From positions 621,793,791-621,857,790 of the forward strand of contig NC_057863.1 of assembly GCF_019393635.1 (NCBI RefSeq): DNA of 64,000 nt, in the 5' to 3' direction. Position 1 is the stretch's first letter. The number at the start of each line of letters is the position of its first letter. A program made the translations under genes and the position numbers. This stretch comes from Dromiciops gliroides (Eukaryota; Chordata; Mammalia; Microbiotheria; Microbiotheriidae). Below, piece by piece: positions 36,901 through 46,514 of the stretch. The notes under the pieces were generated by a model that was not told the DNA's origin, made no database searches, and worked only from the letters and a program-made list of their open reading frames with translations.

Positions 36901-39900
36901 CCTCCTGTCCCTATTTCTCTGTCATCCTCTTGAAGCTTGCTTTTTCCTTGACAGTTACTTCCTCTTCATTGACCTACCCACCAAAACTGTGAGATTATAG
37001 GTCTCTGTAGGATCCTGAGGCAAGGAAAATTGAAGAGGGTTTACCTTATCTGTTACTGTATCTTCAGCTGAGAATTTAGGCGGGGGTCGTTTTGTTTTTT
37101 GTGTTTTATTTATTTATTTATTCATTCATTCATTCATTCATTTGTTTGTTTGTTTATTTATTTATCTAGTTAGTTAGTTTGGGCCAGGCAATGAGGTTAA
37201 AGTGATTTGCCCAGGGTCACACAGCTAATGTGTCAAGTGTCTGAGGCTAGATTTGAACTCAGTTCCTCCTGAATGCAGGGCTGGTATTTTATCCACTGCA
37301 CCACCTAGCTGCCCCAGTGTTTTATTTATTCATTTTTTTTTGAGAATTTAGTTTTGATATGGGGCATGGAGGCAAAGATCCCTTCATCCTAACCCAATTG
37401 CATTTGTAAAAAAAGAGGAGAAATGTATTGGAGTACCGAAGGAAGAGTCAACACATGTGACCCCTGTGCTGCCACTGAACCTTGGTGTGACCTTGGGGAA
37501 ATCACATAAAATGAGAGAATTGGAGCTTGTAGTCATTAAGTGTTGTTGGTGTAACCCACCAACCTTCTTGGGTCTCCTTTTCTTAGTTGGACGGTGCTCT
37601 TTATGTACTGAACCTCATCTCTGAACTTTGCTTTTACATAGCCGTGGGATTTGCCCCATCAATGGAGGGCCCTCCCTCCTCACTCCTGCATCTTGGGAAT
37701 TCCTTGCTTCCTCCAGCATTCAGCTCCAGCAGCATCTTTTACATGAGACTTCTCATTTGCCCACAGCTGCTAGTCCCTCTCTTGTCCATTACTTGGATTT
37801 GTTTTATACTCATACGTGTCCGTGTTTTCCCCTATAGAATGCAAGTTTCTTACATTTTGTAGAATAGGGCAGAGATGGCTTCATTTTTCTGTTTCCATCC
37901 TCTCTATCTAATGCAGGACCTACCCAGAGAAGTGCCTGATAAATGCTCATTGTTAGTTAATGACTTATGGAAAACTGCTTCTTTAAGAAGAACAAACACT
38001 TACTGGATGCTGAACAATGAACTAGGCCCTGGATGAAATACACAGTTGGATAAAACACAGTCAGACTGTCCTAGATATCTGATACAGAGAAAAGAGAACC
38101 AGTTTGGGAGTCAGAGGCCCCAGGTTCAAAGCCTGCCTTTAATGTTTACTATCTGGGTGACACTGGGCTAAGATGCTTAAACTCCCTGGGCTTCAGTGAG
38201 GGTGTTGAACTAAATGCCAGCTGAGGTGCCTTCCAGCTATGATCCTGTGATTGGAGTAGCAGAGAGCAGCACCCTAGGTCCTGACATTCCAAATTCAATG
38301 CCCTTTCCGCTACTGTATGCTGAAGAACTTCGGTTTAGCCACTTTAAATCTTACAGAGCACTTTTTTTAAAAAAACCCTATGAAGTAAGGAATACTATTA
38401 AACCCATTTTCCAGATGAAGAAATTAAAACTGTGAGGTCATATATCTTGCATAAGCTAGTAATGCTGTTTATGTCTGCAGTAAACAGTGTTTTCATGGTA
38501 AGCAGACTTTGAAGCTCAGGGTTATTACTGCCGTTTGTTTACAATCATGAGTGTATATAGATAATCATTGACCAGCCATCTGAATCCTTTGTCAGGCTGA
38601 GTGATGTCAGAGCAGCTTCCTGCTGTTAATGTAGACTTCACTGAGAGGGGGTCTGGTGTAACTGAAAGGTCTGTGCTTGGAATGAGCAGCTGTGGGTTTC
38701 AATCCTGACTCTACTACTTAGAAGCAGTATGACGGAAGCAGTCACTTCGCTTCCTGAGTTTCAGCTTCCTCGATTATAAAATAGCAAATTATCACCTCAT
38801 ATTACCTAGAGGTTTTTTTGGGGGGTGGGGTGTTAGCAAATGTTTTATAAACTTAAAGGGCTATCAACTTGTGAATTGCCACAATATATTGGTAATATTA
38901 TTGCAAAACAACATTTGTCAAGGAAGCATCTTATAGAGCGTGTCTGTGCTCTACTAGTGAAGTTTGGCCATTCAGAAGGATCCAGGATGAAAGGAGGAAA
39001 CTGTCTTGGGGTGGTAAACATGGTACAGATAACTCACCAAATGGATGATCTACATATAGAGAGGAGATTCTGATAGACTATAAAAGGATATATATGATGC
39101 TATTAATATTAATCACTAATATTCATATGCTCTTGTTAGGAGATACAAAGCACCTTATATACATTATCTCATTTGATAAAATTCTGTGGGATAGATCCTA
39201 GAGGTATTAGCCCCATTTTACAGATGGGCAAACTGAGGCTCAGAGGGGTTAAATGGTTAAGATCATAGAATTTTAAGATAGAAGGGCAATTTTGAACACA
39301 TCTAGTACATCTTCTTTATTTTATTTTTATTTCTTTTGTGTGTGTGTTGTTGTTTTTTTGCGGGGCAATGAGGGTTAAGTGACTCACCCAGGGTCACACA
39401 GCTAGTAAGTGTCAACTGTCTGAGGCCAGATTTGAACTCAGGTCCTCCTGAATCCAGGGTCGGTGTTTTATCCACTGCACCACCTAGCTGCCCCTCTAGT
39501 ACATCTTCTTGCTAGATACAGCAATCCTCTTAATGAGCTCCCTGTGAGAAAGTCGTGTCTCTGCTTAAACCCTTGAACATCAGGGGACTCCATCTCCCCA
39601 AAGAACCCATTCCATTCTTGAACAACTTTAATTATGAGAAAACTCTTATGAGAAGCCAAAATCTGTGTCTTGGAATTTCGTTCCTCTATTACTGGAGCTG
39701 CATGGAATAATCTAATCTCTCTTCTTCATAAGGGTTGTGAGGTGGCACAGTGGATAGAGTGCCAGGCCTGAAGTCAGGAAGAATCACCTTCCTGAAGTTC
39801 AAATCCAGCCTCAAATACTTACTAGCTGTGTAACCCTGGGCAAATCATTTAACCCTCTTTGCCTCAGTTTCCTCATCTGTGAAATGGGTTGGAGAAGGAC

Positions 39901-42900
39901 ATGGCAAGCCACTTTAGTATCTCTACCAAGAAAACCCCAAATGGAGTCACAGAGAGGCAGATGTGACTGAACAACAACAAAAATAAACTTATGAAGTTTT
40001 ATAAAGAGCTTTTCATAGCATTTAGCCCAGAGAAGATTAGACTTAGGGGAACATGATAACTGTCTTCAAATTTTTTGTGTGTCTTCAAATATTTAAAGAG
40101 TTATAGTATGGAAGAGGGAATAGACTTGTTTTTCTGGTCTACGTTAGGGATCTAGGCCTGGATCTTATGTCCCTTGCCTGCCCAGAACCCTGGGAAATGG
40201 TTAAATTGCAATTCTTACCTCAATTCTTCTCATATAATACCATTTTGTTATATGATCTGCTTTGTGATCTGGGAACCGGACAAAGTCCCTTTGAAAAGTG
40301 CTCTGGAAATTTGGTTTTGAAGTTTTGATGAACTGAAAGAGACCGGAACATTTGTTCAGAATCTTGATCGCCTTCCTCTGACACCTCCTTCTAATAAACA
40401 ACACCAAAAGCTGCCGTGACAGGAGGTATTCTGTGACATGTCCAGAATCCAGGTTTCATCCTGCTCTCCTATTAGTGTTATAAATAGGTGTAAATCAGGA
40501 GATCCAAGGACACATAATATAAAGCAGATGTTGGTAACATTTGACCAGGGTTCAACATCTGTTTTTTACCCCTTTCTTCTTCTTCTTCTTCCTCTTACTT
40601 TTAAAAATACTTCCTTTCTTTTTACCCTGTTTACTCCTTTCCTGCATAGACCTCAGGCCTCTTAGGGGCATCCTTGGCTATTGTTTAGGCTTGCTGGTCA
40701 CCCGTGGGTGCCTCTTGAAAAGTCATTTTCATTTTCCAGTCAAATGTTTCCCTTTGTTCCTGGTTCTTGTGAGCCCATGTGCACTCAGTTTCTCCATAGT
40801 AATCTGTAGATACCTCTATAGCAAAGGTAATCTAGGTTATCAGAACTTTGGCATCACCTCAGACAAGCTCTTTCACCTTTCATACTTTTATTTCTCATCT
40901 TGTTTTCACAGAATATTTGCTTCCCCATAATTTATCTGCATCTATTGGAAGCAGCACCACCTTCCTTTGAGTCATCCAGGGGGTCAAATTTGTGGCCTTG
41001 AAGTCATTTTTGGCTTCCTTCCCTTCCCTCACTCCACTCATCAGTTGACAAGTCTTGTCATTTTGCCCTCCATATCTCTCACATTTGTCCTTTCCTTTCA
41101 ACCTCTATTACAATTATTCTTTTTAGGTCCTTTTTTCTACTTATCAAACTATTCTTTTTTAAAAAATAAACATTTTTATTTAAAGTTTTGAGTTCCAAAT
41201 TCTAACTCTCCTTTCTTCCCTCCCCTCCCTTCTCCTTGAGACAGTAAAAGCAATCAGGTATTGGTTATACATGTAGAATTATGTAAGACATGACCTTATT
41301 AGTCATTTTATATAAGAAAACTCAAATAAAAGAATAAATGAAAGGATGAAAATGAAAAATAGAATGTTTCAGTCTGTGTTCAATCAATATCTGTTCTTTC
41401 TTTAGAGGTGAATAGTACCCCTCGTGATTAGTCCTTTGGGATTGTCTTGGATCGTTTTTTTTTGTTTTTTTTTAGTGAGACAATTGGGGTTAAGTGACTT
41501 GCCCAGGGTCACACAGCTAGTAAGTGTTAAGTGTCTGAGGCCGGATTTGAACTCAGGTACTCCTGACTCCAGGGCTGGTGCTCTATCCACTGCGCCATCT
41601 AGCTGCCCCTGGATCGTTGTATTGCTGAGAAGAGTTAAGTCATTCACAATTTTTCACTGAACATTATTGCTGTCACTATGCACAATGTTCTCCTGGTTCT
41701 GCTCAATTCACTATAGATAAGTTCATATAAGTCTTTCCAGTCCTTTCTGAAATCATTCTACTTGTCATTTCTTATAGCACAATAATATTCCATCACCATC
41801 ATATTCTTTAGCCATTTCCCAATTGATGGACATTCCCTCAATTTCCAATTCTTAGCCACCACAAAAAGAGCTGTTATGAATATTTTTGTGCAAATAAGTC
41901 TTTTTCTCTTTCTTGGGTACCTCCCTCTCTTAAAGAGGTGAAGGACTCTGAGTGTGAAACATGACATATGCTTTTAGATTTGACTAAAGGGCTGGCCAGT
42001 TTTATTAAATTGGCTTCCCCCCATTTCTTTTTCAGTCTCTGTTAGAAGGGATGACTCAATGGATAGGGAAGTGGAGAGGCATATAACAAAACATTAAAGT
42101 GCAGGAACTGTGATGCTCAAAACTCCTAGGTTCGCCAATTGCTTCCAGAATTCCCAAACTTGTCTGATCAATTTCATGGGCCTTGGGGGCTAAATGTTGC
42201 AGAAGGAATTTGAAAGTGGTCTGTCAAGAGCTGTTTTTGCTCTTCATTCGGGCATTATCAATTAACCCCACTGTGAATCAAAGAGCGCTGTTAGCCACAG
42301 TTTCCACCAAGGTAGGTGGGCACAAACCAGTGATGCTGCAGGTGCCATCATTGCTCCCAATGCAAACTATTCTAATAACCTCCTAACCTAACCTTCCTTG
42401 ATCTAGTCTCTCTTCTTCCATATATCCTTCACCCCACAGTTTGTGTAGTGTGGCTTTAGAGCTAGAGATCATGGGTTCTAACTCTAATGCTTATTACTTC
42501 TGTGGCCTTGGGCAAATCCATTAACTTCTCTGGGCCTGCTCCCTTCACTGTACCCAAACACTGACTTCCTCAGTCTTTTCAACTTCAGTAGCTTTTGTGT
42601 TTAACCTGCTTTAGAAACTACTGCCCTCAGGATTTCCACTCAATTCAGGGGAAACTGTGTCAGGTGCCAGAGTTCCTACTTACAACTCAACCCCAAGAAT
42701 AGCACAAGGTTTCTAATTTCACATTTCGATCCTTAGGGACACAGATACCATGCCTTGGATCTCTTGGTCTGTGAAAGGTTTAAAACATATACACATACAA
42801 AAGGTAAAAGGACCCATGTGTACAATATTTATAACAGCTCTTTTTGTGGTGGCAAAGAAGTGGAAATTAAAGGGATGTCAATCAATTGGGGAATGACTGA

Positions 42901-43926
42901 ACAAGTTGTGGTGTATGAATGTAATGGAATACTATTGTGCTAGAAGATATGATGAGCAGGCAGATTTCAGAAAAACCTGGAAAGACTTAAGTGAACTCAC
43001 ATTGAGTGAAGTGAGTAGAACCAGAAGACCATTGTACATAGTAACTGCCATTGTGTGGTGATCAGCTGTGATAGACTTAACCCTTCTCAGCAATACAATG
43101 ATCCAAGACAATTCCAAAGGACTCATTCATGATGGAAAATGCTTTCTACATCCGGAAAAAGAACTGTGGAATCTGAATGCAGATCAAAGCATAGTATTTT
43201 TACTTTAGGGGTTTTATTTTTCTTTCTTGAATTTTTCCCCTTTTGTTCTGATTCTCTTTTCACAACATGATTGTACATATATACCCTATATCATATTGGT
43301 TGCTGTCTTGTGGAAGGGAAGGGAGAGAGGGGAAAAATTTGGAACTCAAAATCTTATAAAAACAAATGTTAATGGGGCAGCTAGGTGGCACAGTGGATAG
43401 AGCACGGGCCCTGGAATCAGGAGTACCTGAGTTCAAATCCGGCCTCAGACACTTAACACTTACTAGCTGTGTGACCCTGGGCAAGTCACTTAACCCCAAT
43501 TGCCTCACTAAAACAAAACAAAACAAAACAAAAAAAGAAATGTTGAAAATTATCTTTACATGTAACTGGAAAAAAATATTATTAAAATTGAAAAAATACA
43601 CACATATACATACACACACACACATATATATACCTTTCAAAGACTATATATATATAGTTTGATATATAGTATATATATGTAGTGTGTGTGTATATATATA
43701 TATATATGTATGTATGTATGTATATGTGTGTATACACACACACAGTTCCCTTTCTGTTTCATGCTCCTTTTAAGGAGTCCACCCTTCCTACCTTTGTTTC
43801 CACCTTCACTTAGCTTCTTACCTTTCTTCTCTCTTCTCCCCAGTTTCCAATGAGCACTCTAGTTGAAAATGTTGGCTCAATTCGCCAACTGGGAGTAGAC
43901 CATGGCTGTGGGGTTGATGGAAGCAT
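22744..43926 (-). CDS. CFAP107: CFAP107 (C1orf158), complete four-exon coding region
   Basis: Cilia- and flagella-associated protein 107, a microtubule inner protein that lies inside the A-tubule of axonemal doublet microtubules in motile cilia and sperm flagella (family knowledge). The coding exons are 43822-43926, 40219-40332, 24057-24234 and 22744-22913. All junctions are GT-AG and the phases agree (0, 0, 1), giving 188 residues against about 194 in human as I remember it. Family landmarks are STPSWRIE near residue 10, VLIGNWGEERRK at the end of exon 1, FVRFPDHKADHITKWYY in exon 2, GLPYKHLITHHEEPKHR and TWNGQKLVWLPEKSDFPLL in exon 3, and PPTNYGLFENL in exon 4. The start ATG at 43924-43926 is the first after an in-frame TAA. 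The protein has no enzyme domain, signal peptide or membrane segment. Introns are about 3.5, 16.0 and 1.1 kb and are full of repeats. No coding lesion is seen. AADACL3 lies upstream in the same orientation, as in human. Confidence 0.95.
23078..23258. repeat. Fold-back SINE, CFAP107 intron 3
   Basis: A minus-strand SINE tail (GGGGCAATGAGGGTTAAG at about 23103) runs straight into a nearly complete plus-strand SINE (23122-23250) that ends with the exact reverse complement. Confidence 0.8.
24057..24234 (-). CDS. CFAP107: CFAP107 coding exon 3
   Basis: This 178-bp exon has 59 full codons plus one base (phase 0 in, phase 1 out). The minus-strand acceptor is CTGTCCTTCCAG and the donor is GTACTT. 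It encodes the best conserved part of the protein: GLPYKHLITHH, then STYDDHFNRHGYNP, then PPIRTWNGQKLVWLPEKSD. The final G joins CT of the next exon to restore Ala. The open frame continues upstream of the acceptor as intron. Confidence 0.95.
24484..25165 (+). mobile_element. Solo LTR fossil with internal tandem duplication, CFAP107 intron 2
   Basis: An LTR-like unit: TATA-like ACTATAAATATAAC near 24992, AATAAA near 25082, and a short tail ending TCTCACA. A block of about 47 bp containing AAGGTGGAGATTATTATAAT occurs twice in tandem at about 24880-24970, as in duplicated U3 enhancers. The ends are approximate and no target duplication was settled. The long minus-strand ORF across it is not a gene. 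Confidence 0.55.
25170..26770. other. Single-copy part of CFAP107 intron 2
   Basis: No recognised repeat except a possible tiny SINE tail near 25330-25370. Short ORFs at 25860-26125 lack any family resemblance. Confidence 0.5.
26780..27270 (+). repeat. L2-like relic, CFAP107 intron 2
   Basis: Opens with the L2/MIR3-like AACAAACTTTTATTAAATTC...GCATTAGACACTCAACTGGG and continues with the usual marsupial downstream text. Class uncertain. Confidence 0.45.
27280..27880 (+). mobile_element. CR1/L3 3'-UTR relic, CFAP107 intron 2
   Basis: ATCACAGAATCAC..., CATTGAGTCTAACCC, GACAGCCCATTCCACTTTTG, TGCCCTCTGAGGCCAAACAA and GACACTTGAAGACAACTC occur in the family order. Decayed beyond about 27650. Confidence 0.65.
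28160..28311 (-). repeat. SINE, first of a doublet
   Basis: Full-length reverse copy. Left TSD CTCATTCATTTCTT; its matching right copy lies only after the second SINE. Confidence 0.85.
28384..28562 (-). repeat. SINE, second of a doublet
   Basis: Full-length reverse copy with a T/G-rich tail. It is followed by CTCATTCATTTCTT (28563-28576), the partner of the duplication left of 28160. Confidence 0.85.
29776..30765 (+). pseudogene. L1/HAL1 ORF1, open except for one in-frame stop
   Basis: L1 ORF1 RNA-binding chaperone. It reads MSRQRKQKTIKNFGGK, a basic region, a long coiled coil (about residues 40-125, rich in E/K/M with KVNSLKSQMEKEI), then the RRM start RRDNLKIIGLLENHD and the C-terminal domain ending FQIQDPGEA, about 330 codons. 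The only break is TGA at 30388-30390 within IH-SPPERDP, a likely CGA-to-TGA transition; the same frame stays open on both sides. This is the best preserved LINE ORF in the window. Confidence 0.85.
32057..32211 (-). repeat. Diverged SINE in half-L1 3' end
   Basis: Reverse copy with many changes. Flanks TGGAAATAC and TGGAAACAC. Confidence 0.8.
32932..33190 (+). repeat. MIR-type SINE
   Basis: Long, well-ordered copy: GGAGTCAGGAAGACCAGAAT, CAACTGTAAAATTAGG, GTTGCTGTAAGGATCAAATG, AGTGCCTGGCACATAGTAG. Confidence 0.75.
33857..33972. repeat. Microsatellite (CA)n(TA)n
   Basis: About 20 CA units, then TA- and GTAT-rich blocks. The short ORFs here are repeat artefacts. Confidence 0.95.
34130..34300 (+). 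mobile_element. L1 3' fragment
   Basis: Shows the ORF2-end/3'-UTR wording (ATGGAATAGTATTGTGCTAT, CAGAAAAACCTGGGAAGACT) shared with the copies at 42.9 and 48.5 kb. Short and worn. Confidence 0.65.
34430..36450 (-). mobile_element. L2/CR1-clade LINE relic, endonuclease and flanks, CFAP107 intron 2
   Basis: The minus-strand segment THKDGPTFDLAIIRK ... IPISDHNLLTFHLS is the APE endonuclease C-terminus (GPTFDL then SDH). The 34500-34800 part matches 5300-5570 in the same order. A 167-codon open stretch at 35587-36090 is this relic, not a host gene. The SINE at 34888-35030 interrupts it. Confidence 0.6.
34888..35030 (-). repeat. WSINE1-like SINE
   Basis: Full-length reverse copy. TSD AGGGTTAACCTT. 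Confidence 0.9.
36622..36779 (-). repeat. WSINE1-like SINE
   Basis: Full-length reverse copy with a 20-T tail. TSD AGGGTCCTCATCT. Confidence 0.9.
37103..37315 (-). repeat. SINE with tetranucleotide tail
   Basis: Reverse SINE (37180-37315) whose tail became a mixed TTTA/TTCA/TTTG/TTAG repeat (37103-37179). TSD GTGTTTTATTTATT. Confidence 0.85.
38085..38265 (+). repeat. MIR-type SINE
   Basis: GGGAGTCAGAGGCCCCAGGT, GGGTGACACTGGGCTAAG and CCAGCTGAGGTGCCTTCCAG in MIR order. Confidence 0.65.
38645..38860 (+). repeat. MIR-type SINE
   Basis: CTACTACTTAGAAGCAGTATG, TTTCAGCTTCCTCGATTATA and TAGCAAATGTTTTATAAA match MIR order. Confidence 0.6.
39260..39725 (+). mobile_element. CR1/L3 3'-UTR relic split by a SINE
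   Basis: A short 5' part (39260-39316) and a longer 3' part (39511-39725: CTCTGCTTAAACCCTTGAAC, GAACCCATTCCATTCTTGAA) are separated by a minus SINE with TSD TCTAGTACATCTTCTT. Confidence 0.6.
39317..39494 (-). repeat. WSINE1-like SINE
   Basis: Full-length reverse copy. TSD TCTAGTACATCTTCTT, 16 bp exact. Confidence 0.9.
39735..39980 (+). repeat. MAR1-type long SINE
   Basis: Complete copy ending GACTGAACAACAACAAAAAT. Confidence 0.85.
40219..40332 (-). CDS. CFAP107: CFAP107 coding exon 2
   Basis: 38 codons, phase 0 at both ends. On the minus strand the acceptor is a pyrimidine-rich TCTCTTTCAG and the donor is GTAAGA. The peptide FIKTSKPNFQSTFQRDF continues into RFPDHKADHITKWYYMRRIE, matching the family's YIPFPDHRPDQISRWY-type block. 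An open frame extends past the acceptor but loses similarity there, so the exon is taken to start at the acceptor. Confidence 0.93.
41155..41960 (-). mobile_element. L1 3' end, CFAP107 intron 1
   Basis: Minus-strand ORF2 end (ALFVVAKNWKLRECPSIGKW ... MEYYCAIRNDK) followed by 3' UTR. The SINE at 41455-41609 is inserted with TSD TGGATCGTT. Confidence 0.8.
41455..41609 (-). repeat. WSINE1-like SINE in L1
   Basis: Full-length reverse copy. TSD TGGATCGTT. Confidence 0.9.
42785..43600 (+). mobile_element. L1 3' end, CFAP107 intron 1
   Basis: Plus-strand match to the ORF2 end (CATCAATTGGGGAATG..., ATGGAATACTATTGTGCTA) and the 3' UTR to TTACATGTAACTGG. The SINE 43374-43537 is inserted with TSD AAATGTT. 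The tail runs into a CA/TA microsatellite. Confidence 0.8.
43374..43537 (+). repeat. WSINE1-like SINE in L1
   Basis: Full length, (CAAAA)n tail. TSD AAATGTT. Confidence 0.9.
43600..43746. repeat. Microsatellite CA/TA/GTAT between L1 and CFAP107 exon 1
   Basis: Alternating CA, TA and GT tracts with partial self-complementarity. Confidence 0.9.
43822..43926 (-). CDS. CFAP107: CFAP107 coding exon 1
   Basis: This exon codes for 35 residues starting MLPSTPQPWS and ending GNWGEERRK. It ends in AAG followed by the donor GTAAGA (minus strand), phase 0. An in-frame TAA lies 9 bases before the ATG, which fixes the start. The segment STPSWRIEPTFSTRVLIGNW is the family's N-terminal signature. The exon sits about 75 bp from a CA/TA microsatellite and the L1 fragment at 42785-43600, so repeat masking could easily hide it. 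Confidence 0.93.
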
Positions 43927-44132
43927 AGTAATAATTTATACCAAGTTTTCCAGACCCTGAGATCTGGGACTAAAGTTGCCAACAGCATTCAACTGTACAA
44001 CTTTCTTTTAGTATCTGTGATGTTTTAATTGTTTCCAATTTCTTTCCCAAAAAGGGACCATGGATTAAAAATTCCCTATGGTACCACTTCCCCCTTTAAA
44101 GGAAGACTCAAAAGTGGTGTTGAATTTTCCTT

Positions 44133-44154
44133 TGTTTACTGTCTCCATGGTGAT
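44133..44154 (-). promoter_or_regulatory. Forkhead core plus X-box-like site upstream of CFAP107
   Basis: The plus strand reads TGTTTAC (44133-44139; minus GTAAACA, the FOXJ1/forkhead core), one spacer base, then GTCTCCATGGTGAT (44141-44154). The latter is an imperfect RFX palindrome with a perfect CCATGG centre and about one deviation from GTNRCC in each half. The centre lies about 220 bp upstream of the CFAP107 ATG. RFX and FOXJ1 jointly drive motile-cilium genes, and CFAP107 belongs to that class. The transcription start is unknown, so the promoter role is inferred. Confidence 0.5.
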
Positions 44155-44439
44155 AGATTCTGAATATACTTAAGTTTAAGAAGAGAACTGCTGATTCCAC
44201 TGGAGAAAGGAGAAGCTTATTTTTAATCTCTCTCTAGGATTCAAGGTTCAAGAGGCCTGATTTCTATATTGTAATGCTCATAATAGTAAAGCCTTCCTTG
44301 TTAAAATGTATAAGTAGTGAAGATATGAGGTTATTATCATTGGTTGTATTAAAATTCTTCTTTGCCAGTTTGTCATAGTTGTGAACTCCTAGGCTCTACT
44401 CTTGTCCTACAGGTATGCAAATGAAAGTCCTATCATATG

Positions 44440-44625
44440 GTTTATTGGATAGAGTGCTAGAGTTGGAGTCAGAGGGACCTGAATTCAAATTCAAATTTTT
44501 TGCCTACAGAATTTAGTAGCTTCATGGCCATGATCAAGTCATAGCCTTTCTGGGTCTCAGTTTCCTCCTCTGAAAAATGGAGGCAATAATACCAGTAGCA
44601 TCTCCCTTGTGGGATTGACATAAAC
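44440..44625 (+). repeat. MIR-type SINE
   Basis: Head-like GGATAGAGTGCTAGAGTTGG, then GGGTCTCAGTTTCCTCCTCT and TGGAGGCAATAATACCAGTA. Confidence 0.65.
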
Positions 44626-44629
44626 AAAT

Positions 44630-46100
44630 AGCTTTCAGGATCCCTTCACTATCCCCAAACACTGTTTATAGGGTTAAACAGGAGAACTCTTGATTTGCTG
44701 GACTGGGGGCATTCTCTATAGAGCTCAATTTACTCTCTCTGGCTCTTTGTTGAGAGATCTGCCCCTTGTTCAGCAACTTCTGATTAGGCCTTGGTGTTTG
44801 GGGGATGTCTCAAAGTTGATTAGTGACTGAGAATCAGAAAGGGTGGACTCTTATTTAAGAAGTCTAGAGAAGAGCTAAGAAAATGATTCTGCCCTTCTCT
44901 TTTGGGCCACTTTCCTTTAGCATAGTCTTCTTTTCTCCCTTATATTTCCAGTAAAGGGGTAAGAGGAATTTGCCACCCCAAGTGGCAATAGCAGATTGCA
45001 GTACAAGAATTATGTTTCAGGTGTGTTTTCATAAATAAATAACATTTTACTGGGCTCTGCTTTCTAGGTTGTTTTCTTACATTTCTGTATTTTATGGGTG
45101 AATTTGTATGATTCACATTCTTAGTTACAATTGTTGATTATATATTTCTCTCTATCATATCTTCTTATACTTTTACCTTCTCTTTGCCTCCATCTAACCC
45201 TTTTCTAAGAAGAATAAGATGGGGAAAGAACCTTAGTGTGACAAATTCTAGTAATCTGTAATTAAATGGTGTGATCCTGTTCCTCTGTCCATTCTCTCTT
45301 ATTTAGCCCATACATTAGTCACTAGTACTTACATTTTCTTCCTCATCCTTTTTATACTCTATTTTTGATCCACACTTCAAAGTTGACATTTGTTTTGGTT
45401 GTGACTATTCTGTTTCCTACACTACCATTCCCCCTTAAGCCTTCTCTCCTCTCCCCTGCTGAATTCAATGTATTTCTAACCCAAACTCGTGTGTATGTGT
45501 TTAACCTTCCTTTGTCTAGTTCAGGTAAGAATGAAGTTCATGATTTGCTTGTTCTCCCTATCCCTTCCTTCAAGTGCGTATACTCTTATCAATACCCCAA
45601 TTACGAGAAATACTAAGTTCCTTCATCCATTTTTTTTTTTTGCTAGTATATTTATCCTTTCCTTTTCTTTCTTAGGAGCAGAAAACCAGAATAGAATCAC
45701 ACCTAGTCTATGTGTTTGTCTTTTAAAATATCTTTCCTGGTTGGAAGTCTGTTACCTACATTTTGGAAAAAACCCTAGACATGAACCATATCTAAACTTT
45801 GTTATAGATATTTCTTTGGAGTTACTTTGGGATGAGGAAAGAGCCAGAAATCCTGACTCTCTTTAGGGTCAGGTTTCCAAGGATAGAACTCTTCCCTTTT
45901 TTGTAAGCCTATAATACCCCTTGTTGGGATTCCGTGGTCCACAGTAATATGTCAGTTGTTAATTGAAAGGCAGAATGGTATTGTTCGACTCATATGGCCC
46001 CAGCTCCCTGGGATGAAAGTATGACAAGGCTAATAAACCTAGAGAATTCTACCTTCTCTGCCCAGGTAAGACAGATCTTTCCTGGTAAGCTGCTTCCCTG
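44630..46100. other. Intergenic spacer upstream of CFAP107
   Basis: No exon found. The 45240-45700 part resembles pyrimidine-rich antisense L1 inter-ORF sequence, but not clearly enough to call. Confidence 0.4.
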
Positions 46101-46112
46101 TTCCTGGAACAA

Positions 46113-46287
46113 TTATTTTTTTCTTTTCTTTTTCTTTCTTTCTTTTTTTTTTCCAGGGCAATGAGGGTTAAGTGACTTGCCCAAGGTCACACAGCTAGTA
46201 AGTGTCAAGTGTCTGAGGCCGAGTTTGAACTCAGGTCCTCCTGAATCCAGGGCCGGTGCTCTATCCACTGCACCACATAGCTGCCCC
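46113..46287 (-). repeat. SINE, first of a doublet
   Basis: Full-length reverse copy flanked by TCCTGGAACAA on both sides. Confidence 0.85.
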
Positions 46288-46302
46288 CTCCTGGAACAAG
46301 TC

Positions 46303-46416
46303 TTTTTTTTTTTTTAGTGAGGCAGTTGGTGTTAAGTGACTTGCCCAGGGTCACACAGCTAGTAAGTGTTAAGTGTCTGAGGCCAGTGCTTTATCCACTG
46401 CGCCACTTAGCTGCCC
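46303..46416 (-). repeat. SINE, second of a doublet, with internal deletion
   Basis: Reverse copy lacking about 40 bp of the middle. Flanks TGGAACAAGTCT and TGGAACAATTCT reuse the same target as its neighbour. Confidence 0.85.
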
Positions 46417-46419
46417 TTG

Positions 46420-46512
46420 GAACAATTCTGAGGTGGTTTTCTACTGGTTTGGAGGGGAAATTTGGGAGAGCTTCAGAGGGTTTCTTCCTCACTCCACCAT
46501 CTTGGCACCAGA
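46420..46512 (-). mobile_element. Inverted L1 5' end
   Basis: On the minus strand this reads GGTGCCAAGATGGTGGAGTG onward, the usual marsupial L1 5' start. It abuts the plus-strand L1 body at 46515. Two minus SINEs (46113-46287, 46303-46416) split its continuation near CCTGGAACAA. Confidence 0.55.
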
Positions 46513-46514
46513 AG

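Noticed and set aside
42395-42480. Minus-strand GYMEEERL peptide considered as CFAP107 exon 1
   Set aside because: No in-phase GT donor and poor match; the true exon at 43822-43926 has GNWGEERRK with a perfect donor.
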